DNA of 64,000 bases from Aeromicrobium sp. Root344 (GCF_001425755.1 NZ_LMDH01000001.1:2866852-2930851), one strand, 5' to 3'. Counted from the first letter of the stretch, positions 22,245-31,911 are shown. The notes: generated from the letters alone by a model not told the origin. Translations and numbers: made by a program.

Positions 22245-22334
22245 CCCCGGCGCCCGCGTCTTGTGATGTAGCTCGTCACGTTCGTACGGCCGCTGCCGAT
22301 CTTCGTCACAAAACTGGGCGATAGCCTCTGGCGC

Positions 22335-22970
22335 ATGCCATTCGTCGAGTCGGTCAACACCGGGTCCACCGTCGACGTGCCGTGGGGGCAGCTCAAGCGC
22401 TCCGCGATCGACAAGCGTCCCGTCGACGGGACCGTGCAGGTGCACCCGCTCGGCGTCGGCGACGACGAGATCGCCGACCTCAGGCACCACGGCGGTCCCG
22501 ACCAGGCGGTCTACGCGTACGCCCGGGAGGACCTCGACGCGTGGCAACGGATCCTCGGCCGCGAGCTGAGAGCCGGCCTGTTCGGTGAGAACCTCACGAC
22601 GCAGGGCATCGACCTCAACGCCGCCCGCGCCGGGGAGCGGTGGCGCATCGGAGAAACGCTGCTGGAGCTGTCGGGCGTACGCATCCCGTGCTCGGTGTTC
22701 CAAGGGTTCGTCGGCGAGCCGCAGTGGGTCAAGCGGTTCACGTTGGAGGGCCGGCCGGGCGCGTACTTCCGGGTGATCGAGTCCGGGGCGGTGCAGGCCG
22801 GCGACCGCATCGAGATCGTCGAGCGCCGCGCCCACGACGTCACGGTTGACCTGCTGTTTCGTGCTCTGACGACCGAGCGGCACCTCATCCCGCTGCTGGC
22901 CGAGGAGCCGCGTCTCGACTCGTTCGTCGCGCGACGTTTGGGTGCGCGCATCAACAACACTGCGACGTGA
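22335..22970 (+). CDS. MOSC domain-containing protein (YiiM-like)
   Basis: MOSC-domain protein of 211 residues; MOSC proteins bind sulfur or molybdenum-cofactor carriers, and YiiM-type members detoxify N-hydroxylated bases. Features: LRHHGGPDQAVYAYAREDLDAW, GLFGENLTTQGID and the conserved Cys in SGVRIPCSVFQGF, the usual MOSC sulfur-carrier cysteine. ATG 22335 follows TAGCCT by seven bases (leaderless-like). The neighbours give no pathway. Confidence 0.87.
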   Translation: MPFVESVNTGSTVDVPWGQLKRSAIDKRPVDGTVQVHPLGVGDDEIADLRHHGGPDQAVYAYAREDLDAWQRILGRELRAGLFGENLTTQGIDLNAARAGERWRIGETLLELSGVRIPCSVFQGFVGEPQWVKRFTLEGRPGAYFRVIESGAVQAGDRIEIVERRAHDVTVDLLFRALTTERHLIPLLAEEPRLDSFVARRLGARINNTAT

Positions 22971-23041
22971 CTCAAGGGTAAGTTAGGGTGATCGGCACCA
23001 CAGCCCCCGCTCTCCGTACGCTCGCGCCAGAGGACTCCGCC

Positions 23042-24877
23042 ATGACCGTCACCGTCGCCACCCCCGAACAGATCGAGATCGTCAACGACCGGGCCCCGAG
23101 CATGGGCGCCGCGTTCTTCTCGCGGGTCGAGCAGTCGGGCCCGCGCGAGGCCTACCGCTACCCCGACGAGGACGAGAACTGGCACTCGATGACCTGGTCC
23201 GAGACCGGCGACCGGGTGACCCGCCTCGCGGCCGGGCTCGTGTCGCTCGGCATCCAGCCCGAGGAGCGGGTGGCGATCGCCTCCGGCACACGTCTGGAGT
23301 GGATCCTCGCCGATCTCGCCGTGCTGGCTGCCGGTGCCGCGACGACCACGGTCTACCCCTCGACGATGTCCGAGGACGTCGCCTACATCCTCGCCGACTC
23401 CGACAGCCGCATCGTCTTCGCGGAGGACGACGAGCAGGTCGCCAAGCTCCGCGAGAAGCACTCCGAGCTGCCGTCGATCATCAAGGTCGTGGTCTTCGAG
23501 GGCACGACCGACGGTGACTGGGTCATCGGCTTCGACGAGCTCGAGAAGCTCGGCGAGGGCTACCTCGAGCAGCACCCGACGGTCGTCCAGGATCGTGTCG
23601 CCGCGACCAAGCCCGACTCGCTGGCGACCCTCATCTACACCTCCGGCACCACCGGCCGGCCCAAGGGCGTACGCCTCAGCCACGACGGCTGGACGTACGA
23701 GGGCGCGGTCATCGTCTCCGGCGGGTTCCTCAGCGAGGACGACCTGCAGTTCCTGTGGCTCCCCATGGCGCACTCGTTCGGCAAGGTCCTGCTGTCGACG
23801 CAGATCGCCATCGGCTTCCCGACGGCGATCGACGGTCGCGTCCCCAAGATCGTCGACAACCTGGCGATCATCAAGCCGACGTTCATGGGCGCCGCGCCCC
23901 GCATCTTCGAGAAGGCCTACGGCCGCATCGTCGGCATGGCGGAGGCCGAGGGCGGCGCCAAGCTCAAGATCTTCCGCTGGGCCGAGGGCGTCGGCGTCGA
24001 GTACTCCCGTGCGGTTCGCTCCGGCAAGGCCGTCTCGCCGGTGCTCAAGGCCAAGTTCGCCGTCGCCGACAAGCTCGTGTTCTCCAAGGTGCGCGACCGC
24101 TTCGGCGGTCGGGTGCGCTTCTTCATCTCCGGCGCGGCCGCGCTGTCGCCGGAGATCGCCGAGTGGTTCCACGCAGCAGGCGTGCTGATCCTCGAGGGCT
24201 ACGGCCTGACCGAGACGTCAGCCGGCGCGTTCGTCAACCAGCCGACCAGCTTCAAGCTCGGCTCGGTCGGCACGCCGTTCCCCGGCAGCGAGGCCAAGAT
24301 CGCCGAGGACGGCGAGATCCTCATCAAGGGCCCGCACATCATGCAGGGCTATCACAACCTCGACGCCGAGAGCGCCTCATCGCTCACCTCCGAGGGCTGG
24401 CTGCACACGGGCGACGAGGGACGGATCGACGAGGACGGCTTCCTGTTCATCACGGGGCGCAAGAAGGAGCTGTTCAAGACCTCGGGCGGCAAGTACGTCG
24501 CCCCGCCGCACATCGAGGGCATGTTCAAGGGCATCAGCTCGCTGACCAGCCAGATCGTCGTGCACGGCAACGAGCGCAACTTCTGCTCGGCGCTCATCAC
24601 GCTCGATCCCGACGGCGTCGCGGAGTGGGCGGGCAAGCACGGCATGGCCGGCAAGTCGTACGCCGAGGTCGTCGCGTCGCAGGAGATCCACGACCTGTTG
24701 CAGAGCCAGATCGACGAGCTCAACGCCAAGCTCAACCGCTGGGAGACGATCAAGAAGTTCGCGATCCTCGACCACGACCTCAGCATCGAGAACGGCGAGA
24801 TCACGCCCAGCCTCAAGGTCAAGCGCAACGTCGTCGAAGCCAACAACAAGGACATCCTCGACGCCTTCTACGCTTGA
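23042..24877 (+). CDS. long-chain fatty-acid--CoA ligase (FadD15-like AMP-binding enzyme)
   Basis: Acyl-adenylating enzyme of 611 residues that activates fatty acids with ATP and CoA. The P-loop is IYTSGTTGRPKGV near residue 197; other motifs are GYGLTETSAGAF, GWLHTGDEGRIDEDGFLFITGRKKELFKTSGGKYVAP and the catalytic Lys region near the C-terminus. The length and the long insertion after the P-loop match the FadD15 type of actinobacteria. ATG 23042 is chosen for its GAGGA eight bases upstream; a GTG at 22988 is possible but adds a non-conserved 18-residue tail. Confidence 0.92.
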   Translation: MTVTVATPEQIEIVNDRAPSMGAAFFSRVEQSGPREAYRYPDEDENWHSMTWSETGDRVTRLAAGLVSLGIQPEERVAIASGTRLEWILADLAVLAAGAATTTVYPSTMSEDVAYILADSDSRIVFAEDDEQVAKLREKHSELPSIIKVVVFEGTTDGDWVIGFDELEKLGEGYLEQHPTVVQDRVAATKPDSLATLIYTSGTTGRPKGVRLSHDGWTYEGAVIVSGGFLSEDDLQFLWLPMAHSFGKVLLSTQIAIGFPTAIDGRVPKIVDNLAIIKPTFMGAAPRIFEKAYGRIVGMAEAEGGAKLKIFRWAEGVGVEYSRAVRSGKAVSPVLKAKFAVADKLVFSKVRDRFGGRVRFFISGAAALSPEIAEWFHAAGVLILEGYGLTETSAGAFVNQPTSFKLGSVGTPFPGSEAKIAEDGEILIKGPHIMQGYHNLDAESASSLTSEGWLHTGDEGRIDEDGFLFITGRKKELFKTSGGKYVAPPHIEGMFKGISSLTSQIVVHGNERNFCSALITLDPDGVAEWAGKHGMAGKSYAEVVASQEIHDLLQSQIDELNAKLNRWETIKKFAILDHDLSIENGEITPSLKVKRNVVEANNKDILDAFYA

Positions 24878-24881
24878 GGGT

Positions 24882-26048
24882 GTGCCCCTGACCGAACGAT
24901 CCCTGTCCACGCTGGGGCACCGCCCGTTCGGCGTCTACGTCCATGTGCCGTTCTGCTCGGTGCGCTGCGGCTACTGCGACTTCAACACCTACACCGCCGA
25001 CGAGCTGGGCGAGGGTGCCACGCGCGCGTCGTACGCCGACACGGCGATCCTCGAGATCGAGCAGGCGGGCCGCGAGCTCGTGGGCGCACCGGTCGTCCAG
25101 ACGGTGTTCTTCGGCGGCGGCACGCCGACCCAGCTGCCGTCGGCCGACCTCGTACGCATCCTCGACGCGATCCGTCGCACGTTCGGGCTCGCCGACGATG
25201 TGGAGGTCACGACCGAGGCGAATCCCGACAGCGTCACGCCCGAGTCGCTCGCGACCCTGCGGACCGGCGGCTTCACCCGCATCTCGTACGGCGTGCAGTC
25301 CGCCGTGCCACACGTCCTGGCGACCCTCGACCGTACGCACGACCCGGCAGGGGTGCCCCAGGCCGTGCGGTGGGCGCGTGAGGCCGGGTTCGAGCAGCTC
25401 AGCGTCGACCTGATCTACGGCACGCCCGGGGAGTCGGTCGACGACTGGCGGGCCAGCATCGAACAGGCGATCGCCCTCGAGCCCGACCACATCAGCGCGT
25501 ATGCCCTGATCGTCGAGGACGGCACGGCGTTCGCCCGCAAGGTCAGGCGCGGCGAGGTCGTCATGCCCGACGACGACGAGACCGCAGACAAGTACGTGCT
25601 CGCCGACGAGCTGTTCTCCGCCGCGGGGCTGGGCTGGTACGAGCTGTCCAACTGGGCGACCGACGACGCGGCCCAGTGCCGACACAACGTCCTCTACTGG
25701 CACAGCGACAACTGGCTCGGGATCGGCCCCGGCGCGCACTCCCACATCGGCGGCGAGCGCTGGTGGAACGTCAAGCACCCTGCGGCGTACGCCCAGAGGC
25801 TGGCCGCGGGGGAGTCGCCGCGGCATGACGGCGAGACGATCGACACCGCCACCGCGCGCATGGAGCAGATCATGTTGGAGACCCGGCTGCGCACCGGGCT
25901 GGACCTCGGCTCGCTCGGCGCCGCAGCCGGGGCCGCGGTGCCGGGCGTGGTGTCGCGCGGACTCGCGACCCGAGAGGGCGACCGGCTCGTCCTGACCCGC
26001 ACGGGTCGCCTGCTCGCCGACGCGGTCGTGCGCGAGCTCGTCGAATAG
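24882..26048 (+). CDS. hemW: HemW, radical SAM heme chaperone / coproporphyrinogen oxidase homologue
   Basis: Radical SAM protein of 388 residues. The iron-sulfur motif CSVRCGYC (Cys25, 29, 32) with following Phe (CDF) is the HemN/HemW pattern. FFGGGTPTQLP and the EANPD motif bind SAM; a C-terminal HemN_C domain follows. HemW-type proteins lack the N-terminal extension of true HemN and act as heme chaperones. Gene position between lepA and hrcA is typical. Start GTG 24882 is four bases after the ligase stop, with GAGGG overlapping that stop. Confidence 0.93.
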   Translation: MPLTERSLSTLGHRPFGVYVHVPFCSVRCGYCDFNTYTADELGEGATRASYADTAILEIEQAGRELVGAPVVQTVFFGGGTPTQLPSADLVRILDAIRRTFGLADDVEVTTEANPDSVTPESLATLRTGGFTRISYGVQSAVPHVLATLDRTHDPAGVPQAVRWAREAGFEQLSVDLIYGTPGESVDDWRASIEQAIALEPDHISAYALIVEDGTAFARKVRRGEVVMPDDDETADKYVLADELFSAAGLGWYELSNWATDDAAQCRHNVLYWHSDNWLGIGPGAHSHIGGERWWNVKHPAAYAQRLAAGESPRHDGETIDTATARMEQIMLETRLRTGLDLGSLGAAAGAAVPGVVSRGLATREGDRLVLTRTGRLLADAVVRELVE

Positions 26049-26062
26049 TCGCGATTCGCTGA

Positions 26063-26121
26063 AGTAACGCGAAGTTACTGCTTACGCTCCCAACAGGGAG
26101 TGGGTCTATGGGAGTGGACCC
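26063..26121 (+). promoter_or_regulatory. structured leader/operator upstream of the CHAP protein gene
   Basis: Three short inverted repeats follow one another: AGTAAC/GTTACT (26063-26079, 5-base loop), CTCCC/GGGAG (26087-26100, 4-base loop) and GGGTC/GACCC (26102-26121). The first could be an operator; the latter two would fold in RNA ahead of the ribosome binding site at about 26145. Length is too short for the c-di-AMP riboswitch that often precedes actinobacterial wall hydrolases. Confidence 0.45.
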
Positions 26122-26153
26122 TGGGAGCTCGGGGGAGAAACGGCGAGGGAGCT

Positions 26154-27251
26154 ATGCGCCACGCGCATGGGCCGGTGCGACTGCTGGGACTGGCGGTCGC
26201 GATGGTCATGACACTGTGGGCTGCGCCGGCACAGGCAGCGTCCGTGCTCTGCACGGGATTCACCGGATGCCTGGCGGCCGGACGTACGAATGGCGGCTAC
26301 GGCGCCGTCTTCCTGACGTCGTTCTGGGGCATGAAGGGCGGCCACAACTGCACCAACTACGTGGCGTACCGGCTGACGCACGGCCGGCTCGCCGCCCGTC
26401 CGCCGGGCACCAACAGCGCCCTCACGTGGGGCCCGGCAGCCGTTCACGCGGGCATCCCGGTCGATGACGAACCGGCTGTCGGAGCGGTGGCCTGGTGGGA
26501 CGCCGGCGTCGGCGGAGCCTCGGCGACGTCGGGGCATGTCGCGTACGTCGAGGCGGTGCTGCCGGGTGCCGTGCTGGTGTCGGAGGACAACCTCGACGGT
26601 GACTTCCGGTGGCGCCTGATGACGCGGCTGGACGGAACGTGGCCGTCCGGCTTCATCCACTATCCGGCGTCGGACGGGTCGCCGTCGGGGGAGTTCACGT
26701 CGGTCACGTCGCCTGATGCCGGCACGCTCGACTTCTGGGGATCGGCGACCGACCCCGACGCGCAGGCCGGAGACCGGACCTACCTCGTGAGTCTCGGCGG
26801 ACCGCGGGGCACGCCGGGCGCGGAGACCTACACGTTCGACAGCGAGTTCTTCCGCTTCCACCGCATCAGTCTTGTGGGCACCAGGGGACCCACCTCGATG
26901 TTCCTGTACGCCCTCAACACCCCGGGCACCGCAGGCGCTGATGTCCTGCTCGGGCAGCGGACCGTGACGGTCCGGGCCACGTCGGCGACACACGCCTCGT
27001 TCGCGGACTCGTCGATCGCCCGGAGCCAGCTCCCCAAGCTGCGGATCAGCGTCACCCCGACACGGGCGAGCGGCACGGTCGACGTCATGCGCGGCCCGAC
27101 GTTGCTGAAGCGGGTGACGATGACGAGCGGCACGCGCCAGACCGTCACCCTGCCGCGACAGCGCAAGGGGCGCTGGGCGATCAGCGTGCGCTATCGCCGA
27201 TCGGTGGCGTTCACCGCGAGCAGCCGGACGGTCTATCTCAGGGTGCGGTGA
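26154..27251 (+). CDS. secreted CHAP-domain protein
   Basis: Predicted exported amidase/peptidase-like protein of 365 residues. A signal peptide ends at AQA-AS (cleavage after residue 28). The CHAP domain follows directly, with the nucleophile Cys66 in GGHNCTNYVAYRL and the His128 in TSGHVAYVEAV. The rest (about 185-365) is beta-rich and Ig-like, ending in basic residues, with no lysin motif; it may bind the wall or be a secreted effector. ATG 26154 has GAGGGA immediately upstream. It converges with the DUF3097 gene, overlapping by 14 bases. Confidence 0.88.
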   Translation: MRHAHGPVRLLGLAVAMVMTLWAAPAQAASVLCTGFTGCLAAGRTNGGYGAVFLTSFWGMKGGHNCTNYVAYRLTHGRLAARPPGTNSALTWGPAAVHAGIPVDDEPAVGAVAWWDAGVGGASATSGHVAYVEAVLPGAVLVSEDNLDGDFRWRLMTRLDGTWPSGFIHYPASDGSPSGEFTSVTSPDAGTLDFWGSATDPDAQAGDRTYLVSLGGPRGTPGAETYTFDSEFFRFHRISLVGTRGPTSMFLYALNTPGTAGADVLLGQRTVTVRATSATHASFADSSIARSQLPKLRISVTPTRASGTVDVMRGPTLLKRVTMTSGTRQTVTLPRQRKGRWAISVRYRRSVAFTASSRTVYLRVR

Positions 27252-28071
27252 CGAAGTCGATGAGCTCCTCGACGCGGCCCAGGAAGGCCGGCTCGAGGTC
27301 GGCGTAGGAGTCGACCCGGCCGAGGATGTGCTTCCACGCGCGGGAGATGTCGGCCTGGTCGCGGTGCGGCCAGCCAAGCGCCTCGCAGATGCCGTGCTTC
27401 CAGTCCGTGCCGCGGGGGATCACGGGCCACGCCGCCATGCCGAGGCGATCGGCCTTGACCGACTGCCACACGTCGACGTAGGGATGCCCCACGACCAGCA
27501 CGTGCGGACGTCCGGAGACCAGCTGCGCGATGCGGGTCTCCTTGGACCCAGGCACGAGGTGGTCCACCAGGACACCCAGCCTGCGCTCGGGTCCCGGCGC
27601 GAACTCCTCGACGATCGACGAGAGGTCGTCGATGCCGCCGAGGTACTCCACGGCCACGCCCTCGATGCGCAGGTCGTCGCCCCACACCTTCTCGACGAGC
27701 TCGGCGTCGTGGCGCCCCTCGACGTAGATGCGGCTCGGCAGCGCGACCCGTGCCTTGGCGCCGGCGACGGCGCGGGAACCCGATGCCGTACGCCCGGAGG
27801 TGGCTTTGGTCGCCGCCGACGGGGGACGCAGGTCGACCGGCTTGCCGTCGAGCAGGAACCCGGGCCCGAACGGGAACGACCGGCGCACGAGCCGGCGATC
27901 CTCGAGGATCATCATGCCGAGGTCCTTCTCGATGATCATGACCTCGCCGCAGAAGCCCGTCGTGGCGTCCTCGACGACCATGCCGTGCTCGACGACGACC
28001 TCGGTCGTACGCCCGCGCGGCGGCTTGCGCCAGTCGCTCGACAAGACGTCGGTGCCGTAGCGGTCAACCAT
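27238..28071 (-). CDS. DUF3097 family protein
   Basis: Conserved actinobacterial protein of unknown function, 277 residues. The N-terminal part is beta-rich (VVVEHGMVVEDATTGFCGEVM); the C-terminal part has SRIYVEGRHDAELVEKVWGDD, resembling a TOPRIM-type EGxxD metal site, and VLVVGHPYVDVWQSVKADRLG. The TOPRIM-like resemblance is my reading and could link it to nucleic-acid cleavage, but no function is known. Its ATG lies eight bases inside the end of the preceding gene, so they are coupled. Confidence 0.85.
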   Translation of the reverse strand: MVDRYGTDVLSSDWRKPPRGRTTEVVVEHGMVVEDATTGFCGEVMIIEKDLGMMILEDRRLVRRSFPFGPGFLLDGKPVDLRPPSAATKATSGRTASGSRAVAGAKARVALPSRIYVEGRHDAELVEKVWGDDLRIEGVAVEYLGGIDDLSSIVEEFAPGPERRLGVLVDHLVPGSKETRIAQLVSGRPHVLVVGHPYVDVWQSVKADRLGMAAWPVIPRGTDWKHGICEALGWPHRDQADISRAWKHILGRVDSYADLEPAFLGRVEELIDFVTAP

Positions 28072-28507
28072 GAAGTGCCCCCAGAAGTCGTTGGTGCAGC
28101 GTCTCGACGTCGTCCTTGGTGATGTCGGCCCCGATGACGTGTACGTCGCCCTCCATCAGGCCGAGCGCGAGATCGACAGCGACGGGCCAGCTCGGGGGCA
28201 CGTCCGAGGGCAGCTCGTCGGCCCACAGGTCGCCGATCGTCACGTAGCGGACCGTCTCGTCCAGGCCGATGTGGGTCGCGGTCATCACGAGCTCGCCGCC
28301 GACGGGACCGTCACCGAGGTGCGCCACCTCGACGAACCAGTCGCCGCCGAGATCAGTGGCCCAGACGGAGGACATCTCGCCGCCCTGTGACTCGTGGGCC
28401 ACCGTCGTGCCGTCGTCGAGGGTCACGAGGCGGGGCGCGTAGGTCAGGGTGCGCTCAGCGCCCTCGACCACGATGGTGCCGTCGTCATTCGTCTGGATTC
28501 CCCGCAC
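28064..28507 (-). CDS. conserved hypothetical protein coupled to DUF3097
   Basis: Soluble protein of about 147 residues with an N-terminal beta-rich stretch ([24 protein letters not shown]) and an acidic middle. The start is placed at GTG 28507, next to the divergent hrcA promoter/CIRCE; the frame stays open to 28681 but that would run through the hrcA regulatory region and N-terminus. I do not recognise the family. Its end overlaps the DUF3097 start by eight bases, so one mRNA is likely. Confidence 0.65.
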   Translation of the reverse strand: MRGIQTNDDGTIVVEGAERTLTYAPRLVTLDDGTTVAHESQGGEMSSVWATDLGGDWFVEVAHLGDGPVGGELVMTATHIGLDETVRYVTIGDLWADELPSDVPPSWPVAVDLALGLMEGDVHVIGADITKDDVETLHQRLLGALHG

Positions 28508-28516
28508 ATCGCTAGA

Positions 28517-28543
28517 CTGGCACTTGACCAGGGAGAGTGCCAG
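28517..28543. promoter_or_regulatory. CIRCE-like HrcA operator
   Basis: CTGGCACTT - 9 bases - GAGTGCCAG, matching the CIRCE consensus TTAGCACTC-N9-GAGTGCTAA at 13 of 18 positions with the exact 9-base spacer. It lies 40 bases upstream of hrcA and beside a TAGACT hexamer (28513-28518), so HrcA probably represses hrcA-dnaJ. Confidence 0.85.
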
Positions 28544-28582
28544 CAGGCTCGCGGAGAGCGACTCGGTGATTGGAGGATGGCA

Positions 28583-29599
28583 ATGTCTGACGACCGCCGC
28601 CTCGACGTGCTGCGAGCCATCGTCGAGGACTACGTCGCCACGCAGGAGCCCGTCGGCTCCCGCTCGCTGCTCGACCGGCACCAGCTCGGTGTGTCACCTG
28701 CGACGATCCGCAACGACATGGCGGCCCTCGAGGACGAGGGCTACATCATGCAGCCCCACACGAGCGCCGGCCGCATCCCGACCGACAAGGGCTATCGGAT
28801 GTTCGTCGACCGGCTCGCGACGGTCAAGGCGTTGTCGCCGGCCGAGCGCCGGGCCATCGAGACGTTCCTGACCGGCGCGGTCGACGTCGACGACGTCGTG
28901 CAGCGGTCCGTGCGCGTCCTGGCCCAGCTCACCAACCAGGTCGCGATCGTGCAGTATCCCTCGCTGACCCGCTCGACCGTGCGCCACATCGAGGTCGTCG
29001 CCCTCGAGGGGGCGCGGGTCCTTCTCGTGGTCATCACGAGCAGCGGCCGGGTCGAGCAGCGCATCATCGAGCTCGTCGAGACCCCCAACGAGCAGCTCGT
29101 CAGCGACGTCCGCTCGCGGATCACGCAGGCCACGGTCGGCCAGCGGCTGCCCGAGGCGTCGCTCCGGCTGGCCGACATGATCGAGACGTTCGCCCCCAAC
29201 GACCGCCCGATCGTCACCTCGATCGTCACGACCCTCTCGCAGACGTTCACCAACGAGCGCTCCGACGAACGCATCGCGGTCGGCGGCACGGCCAACCTCG
29301 TACGCTTCGGCAGCGACTTCGACACCGCGATCAAGCCGGTCCTCGAGGCGATCGAGGAGCAGGTCGTGCTGCTCAAGCTGCTCGGGGAGGCCACCGGCGG
29401 CCTGACGGTGCGCATCGGCAGCGAGACGGGCCACGAGAGCCTGTCGAGCACGGCCGTCGTCTCCTCGGCGTACGGGCTGGACGACCAGGCCCTCGCCACG
29501 CTCGGCACCGTCGGGCCGACCCGCATGGACTATCCCGCAACGATGGCCGCCGTCGGCGCCGTCGCCCGCTACGTCGGCCGCATGCTGGCCGACAACTGA
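28583..29599 (+). CDS. hrcA: heat-inducible transcription repressor HrcA
   Basis: Repressor of chaperone genes, binding CIRCE; 338 residues. The N-terminal winged helix reads [46 protein letters not shown], followed by [14 protein letters not shown], both diagnostic. The C-terminal GAF-like region ends [29 protein letters not shown] 28583 is favoured over ATG 28577 because GGAGG (28572-28576) is then six bases away. A CIRCE-like element lies just upstream. Confidence 0.96.
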   Translation: MSDDRRLDVLRAIVEDYVATQEPVGSRSLLDRHQLGVSPATIRNDMAALEDEGYIMQPHTSAGRIPTDKGYRMFVDRLATVKALSPAERRAIETFLTGAVDVDDVVQRSVRVLAQLTNQVAIVQYPSLTRSTVRHIEVVALEGARVLLVVITSSGRVEQRIIELVETPNEQLVSDVRSRITQATVGQRLPEASLRLADMIETFAPNDRPIVTSIVTTLSQTFTNERSDERIAVGGTANLVRFGSDFDTAIKPVLEAIEEQVVLLKLLGEATGGLTVRIGSETGHESLSSTAVVSSAYGLDDQALATLGTVGPTRMDYPATMAAVGAVARYVGRMLADN

Positions 29600-29628
29600 A
29601 CCCACGTGATCAAGGAACCCCACGACTG

Positions 29629-30777
29629 ATGGCCCAGGACTACTACGCAACGCTCGGCGTCGGGCGCGAAGCGACCGCCGAGGAGATCAAGAAGGCCTAC
29701 CGCAAGCTCGCGCGCCAGCTGCACCCGGACGTCAACAGCGAGCCGGACGCCTCCGACCGCTTCAAGGAGGTCACGGTCGCCTACGAGGTGCTCTCGGACC
29801 CGCAGAAGCGCTCGACGTACGACCGCGGTGGCGACCCGTTGAGCGCCCACGGCAGTGGCGGCTTCGGCGGCCAGGGCTTCAACTTCGACGACATCATGGA
29901 CGCGTTCTTCGGCCAGAACGCCAGCCGCGGCCCCCGGCCCCGCACGCAGCGTGGCCAGGACGCCCTGCTGCGGCTCAACGTCGACCTCGCCGAGGCGGCG
30001 TTCGGTGTCACTCACGAGATCAAGGTCGACACCGCCGTCACCTGCACGACGTGCAAGGGCAGCGGTGCGGCCAACGGTTCACGGCCGGTCACCTGCCGCA
30101 CGTGCCACGGTCACGGCGACGTCCAGCACGTGCAGCGCTCGCTGCTCGGCGACATCCGTACGTCGCGCCCGTGCCCGACGTGCCATGGCTTCGGCACCGT
30201 CATCCCCGACCCGTGCCCCGAGTGCGCCGGCGAGGGCCGGGTCCGCTCGCGCCGCTCGATCTCGGTCACGATCCCGGCCGGTGTCGACCAGGGCACGCGC
30301 ATCCAGCTGTCGGGCGAGGGCGAGGTCGGACCCGGCGGGGGACCGGCCGGCGACCTCTATCTCGAGATCAACGTCGCCCGCCACCCGGTCTTCCAGCGCA
30401 AGGGCGACCAGCTGTTCTGCCAGATCACGGTGCCGATGACGGCGGCTGCGCTCGGCACCCACCTCGACCTCCCGACCCTCGAGGCCGACCTGCCCGAGCC
30501 ACCCGAGGGCTCGACCACGGTCGAGCTCGACGTCGCGCCCGGCACGCAGTCCGGCGACACCCTGACGATCAAGGGGCACGGCGTGCCGCGCCTGCGGGGC
30601 TCCGGTCGCGGTGACCTCAAGGTGCAGGTCATCGTCGAGACCCCGGCCCGGCTCGACGACGAGCAGCGCGACCTGTTGGTGCAGCTGGCCAAGCTCCGCG
30701 ACGAAGAGCGTCCCGAGGCCCTGATCGCCAACAACCACAAGGGTGTCTTCGGCAAGATCAAGGACGCGTTCAAGTGA
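29629..30777 (+). CDS. dnaJ: chaperone protein DnaJ (type I)
   Basis: Hsp40 co-chaperone stimulating DnaK, 382 residues. J domain with the HPD motif at 32-34, Gly/Phe-rich linker (about 68-100), four zinc-finger CxxCxGxG motifs ([32 protein letters not shown]) and the C-terminal substrate-binding domain. It lies 29 bases after hrcA and is likely heat-shock controlled through CIRCE. No grpE or dnaK is in the window. Confidence 0.96.
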   Translation: MAQDYYATLGVGREATAEEIKKAYRKLARQLHPDVNSEPDASDRFKEVTVAYEVLSDPQKRSTYDRGGDPLSAHGSGGFGGQGFNFDDIMDAFFGQNASRGPRPRTQRGQDALLRLNVDLAEAAFGVTHEIKVDTAVTCTTCKGSGAANGSRPVTCRTCHGHGDVQHVQRSLLGDIRTSRPCPTCHGFGTVIPDPCPECAGEGRVRSRRSISVTIPAGVDQGTRIQLSGEGEVGPGGGPAGDLYLEINVARHPVFQRKGDQLFCQITVPMTAAALGTHLDLPTLEADLPEPPEGSTTVELDVAPGTQSGDTLTIKGHGVPRLRGSGRGDLKVQVIVETPARLDDEQRDLLVQLAKLRDEERPEALIANNHKGVFGKIKDAFK

Positions 30778-30808
30778 GCCGGCGAGCTGGCAGCGACAGG
30801 AGATGCAC

Positions 30809-31159
30809 GTGAGCACGCCTGATCCGGACTGCATCTTCTGCAAGATCGTCGCGGGCGACATCCCTGCCGACGTCGTGTCCACCACCGAGCACACCGTGGC
30901 GTTCCGTGACCTCGACCCGCAGGCGCCCACCCACGTGCTGGTGATCCCCAAGCGGCACGAGCCCGACATCGGCAGCCTTGCGGCGGCCGATGCCGAGGCC
31001 ACGATCGCGTTGCTCGCCGAGGCGAAGCAGATCGCCGAGACCGAGGGCAACGGGTCCTACCGGCTGGTCTTCAACACGGGGGCGGACGCCCACCAGACGG
31101 TGTTCCACTGCCACGCCCACGTGCTGGCCGGCCGCGCGCTCGGCTGGCCGCCCGGCTAG
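30809..31159 (+). CDS. HIT (histidine triad) family nucleotide hydrolase
   Basis: HinT-like purine nucleoside phosphoramidase/nucleotide-binding protein, 116 residues. The catalytic triad HCHAHV is at 100-105 and CIFC at 8-11 is the typical N-terminal metal site. GTG 30809 is chosen over ATG 30803 because AGGAG (30798-30802) is then six bases away. It follows dnaJ closely in the position where many actinobacteria first have rsmE, which is not found here. Confidence 0.93.
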   Translation: MSTPDPDCIFCKIVAGDIPADVVSTTEHTVAFRDLDPQAPTHVLVIPKRHEPDIGSLAAADAEATIALLAEAKQIAETEGNGSYRLVFNTGADAHQTVFHCHAHVLAGRALGWPPG

Positions 31160-31175
31160 TCCTGCTCGGCCAGCC
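31142..31175. terminator. hairpin between the convergent HIT and NmrA-like genes
   Basis: GGCTGGCCG (31142-31150) and CGGCCAGCC (31167-31175) are perfect complements; both stop codons lie in the 16-base loop. No T-tract, but the symmetry could serve both directions. Confidence 0.6.
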
Positions 31176-31890
31176 AGGTGGCGAAGTCCGGGCCCGCGAT
31201 GACTGCGTCCGGCCCCGGCAGGCAGGCTCCGTCGGCCATCGCCTGGCTCTGGACCGACGTCTCGACGGTCAGCTGCTCACCGCGGTGGGCGATCAGCTGG
31301 CGGACGAGGTCGGCAAGGTCCTCGGGCTTCGGCCCGGCCAGCTCGACCCGCGTACGCGTCTCGGTGCCGTCGGCGAGGGCGAGCAGCAGCTTGGCGATCT
31401 CCTCGACGGCGACCGGCTGGGTCTTCATCTCCGGCAGCGACACGACGTCGCCCTGACGGGACCACTCGAGCATCTGCGCGGGGAAGTTGAGGAACTGCGC
31501 GGCACGCAGGATGCGCGCACCGGGTGCGTGCTCGATGACCGCCTTCTCCTGGGCGAGCTTGGCCAGGTAGTAGCCGTAGTCGGGCATCGCGTCGACACCG
31601 ATGATCGAGAGCACGACGGTCCGCGCCACGCCGGCCTCCGTAGCCGCTTGGCCCAGGTTGCGGGCGACCGTGGTGAAGAACTTCGTGGACGCCTCCTCGT
31701 CGATGCCCGGGCTCGCCGTGACGTCGATGACGGCGTCGACGCCGACGAGGCGCTCGGCGAGACCATCGGGAGAGGTGAGGTCGATTCCGTTCTCACGGGC
31801 GAGCCCGACGACCTCGTAGCCCGCGGCGGTGGCGGCGGCGACGACGTTGCGTCCGACGAGTCCGGTCGAGCCTGCGACGGCAATGCGCAT
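31156..31890 (-). CDS. NmrA-like NAD(P)-binding protein
   Basis: Atypical short-chain dehydrogenase of 244 residues with the glycine-rich loop AVAGSTGLVGRNVV and no classical YxxxK catalytic pair at the usual place (YYLAKLAQEK is the nearest match). Such proteins act as redox-sensing regulators or NAD(P)H:quinone-type reductases. It is divergent from an Rrf2 regulator with which it shares a 90-base region containing two perfect inverted repeats, so it is the probable target of that regulator. GAGAGGA lies eight bases before the ATG. Confidence 0.88.
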   Translation of the reverse strand: MRIAVAGSTGLVGRNVVAAATAAGYEVVGLARENGIDLTSPDGLAERLVGVDAVIDVTASPGIDEEASTKFFTTVARNLGQAATEAGVARTVVLSIIGVDAMPDYGYYLAKLAQEKAVIEHAPGARILRAAQFLNFPAQMLEWSRQGDVVSLPEMKTQPVAVEEIAKLLLALADGTETRTRVELAGPKPEDLADLVRQLIAHRGEQLTVETSVQSQAMADGACLPGPDAVIAGPDFATWLAEQD

Positions 31891-31911
31891 GATGTGAATC
31901 CTCTCGTTGAG

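Noticed and set aside
26049-26153. c-di-AMP riboswitch before the CHAP gene
   Set aside because: The leader is about 100 bases and lacks the conserved ydaO-type blocks; only simple hairpins are visible.
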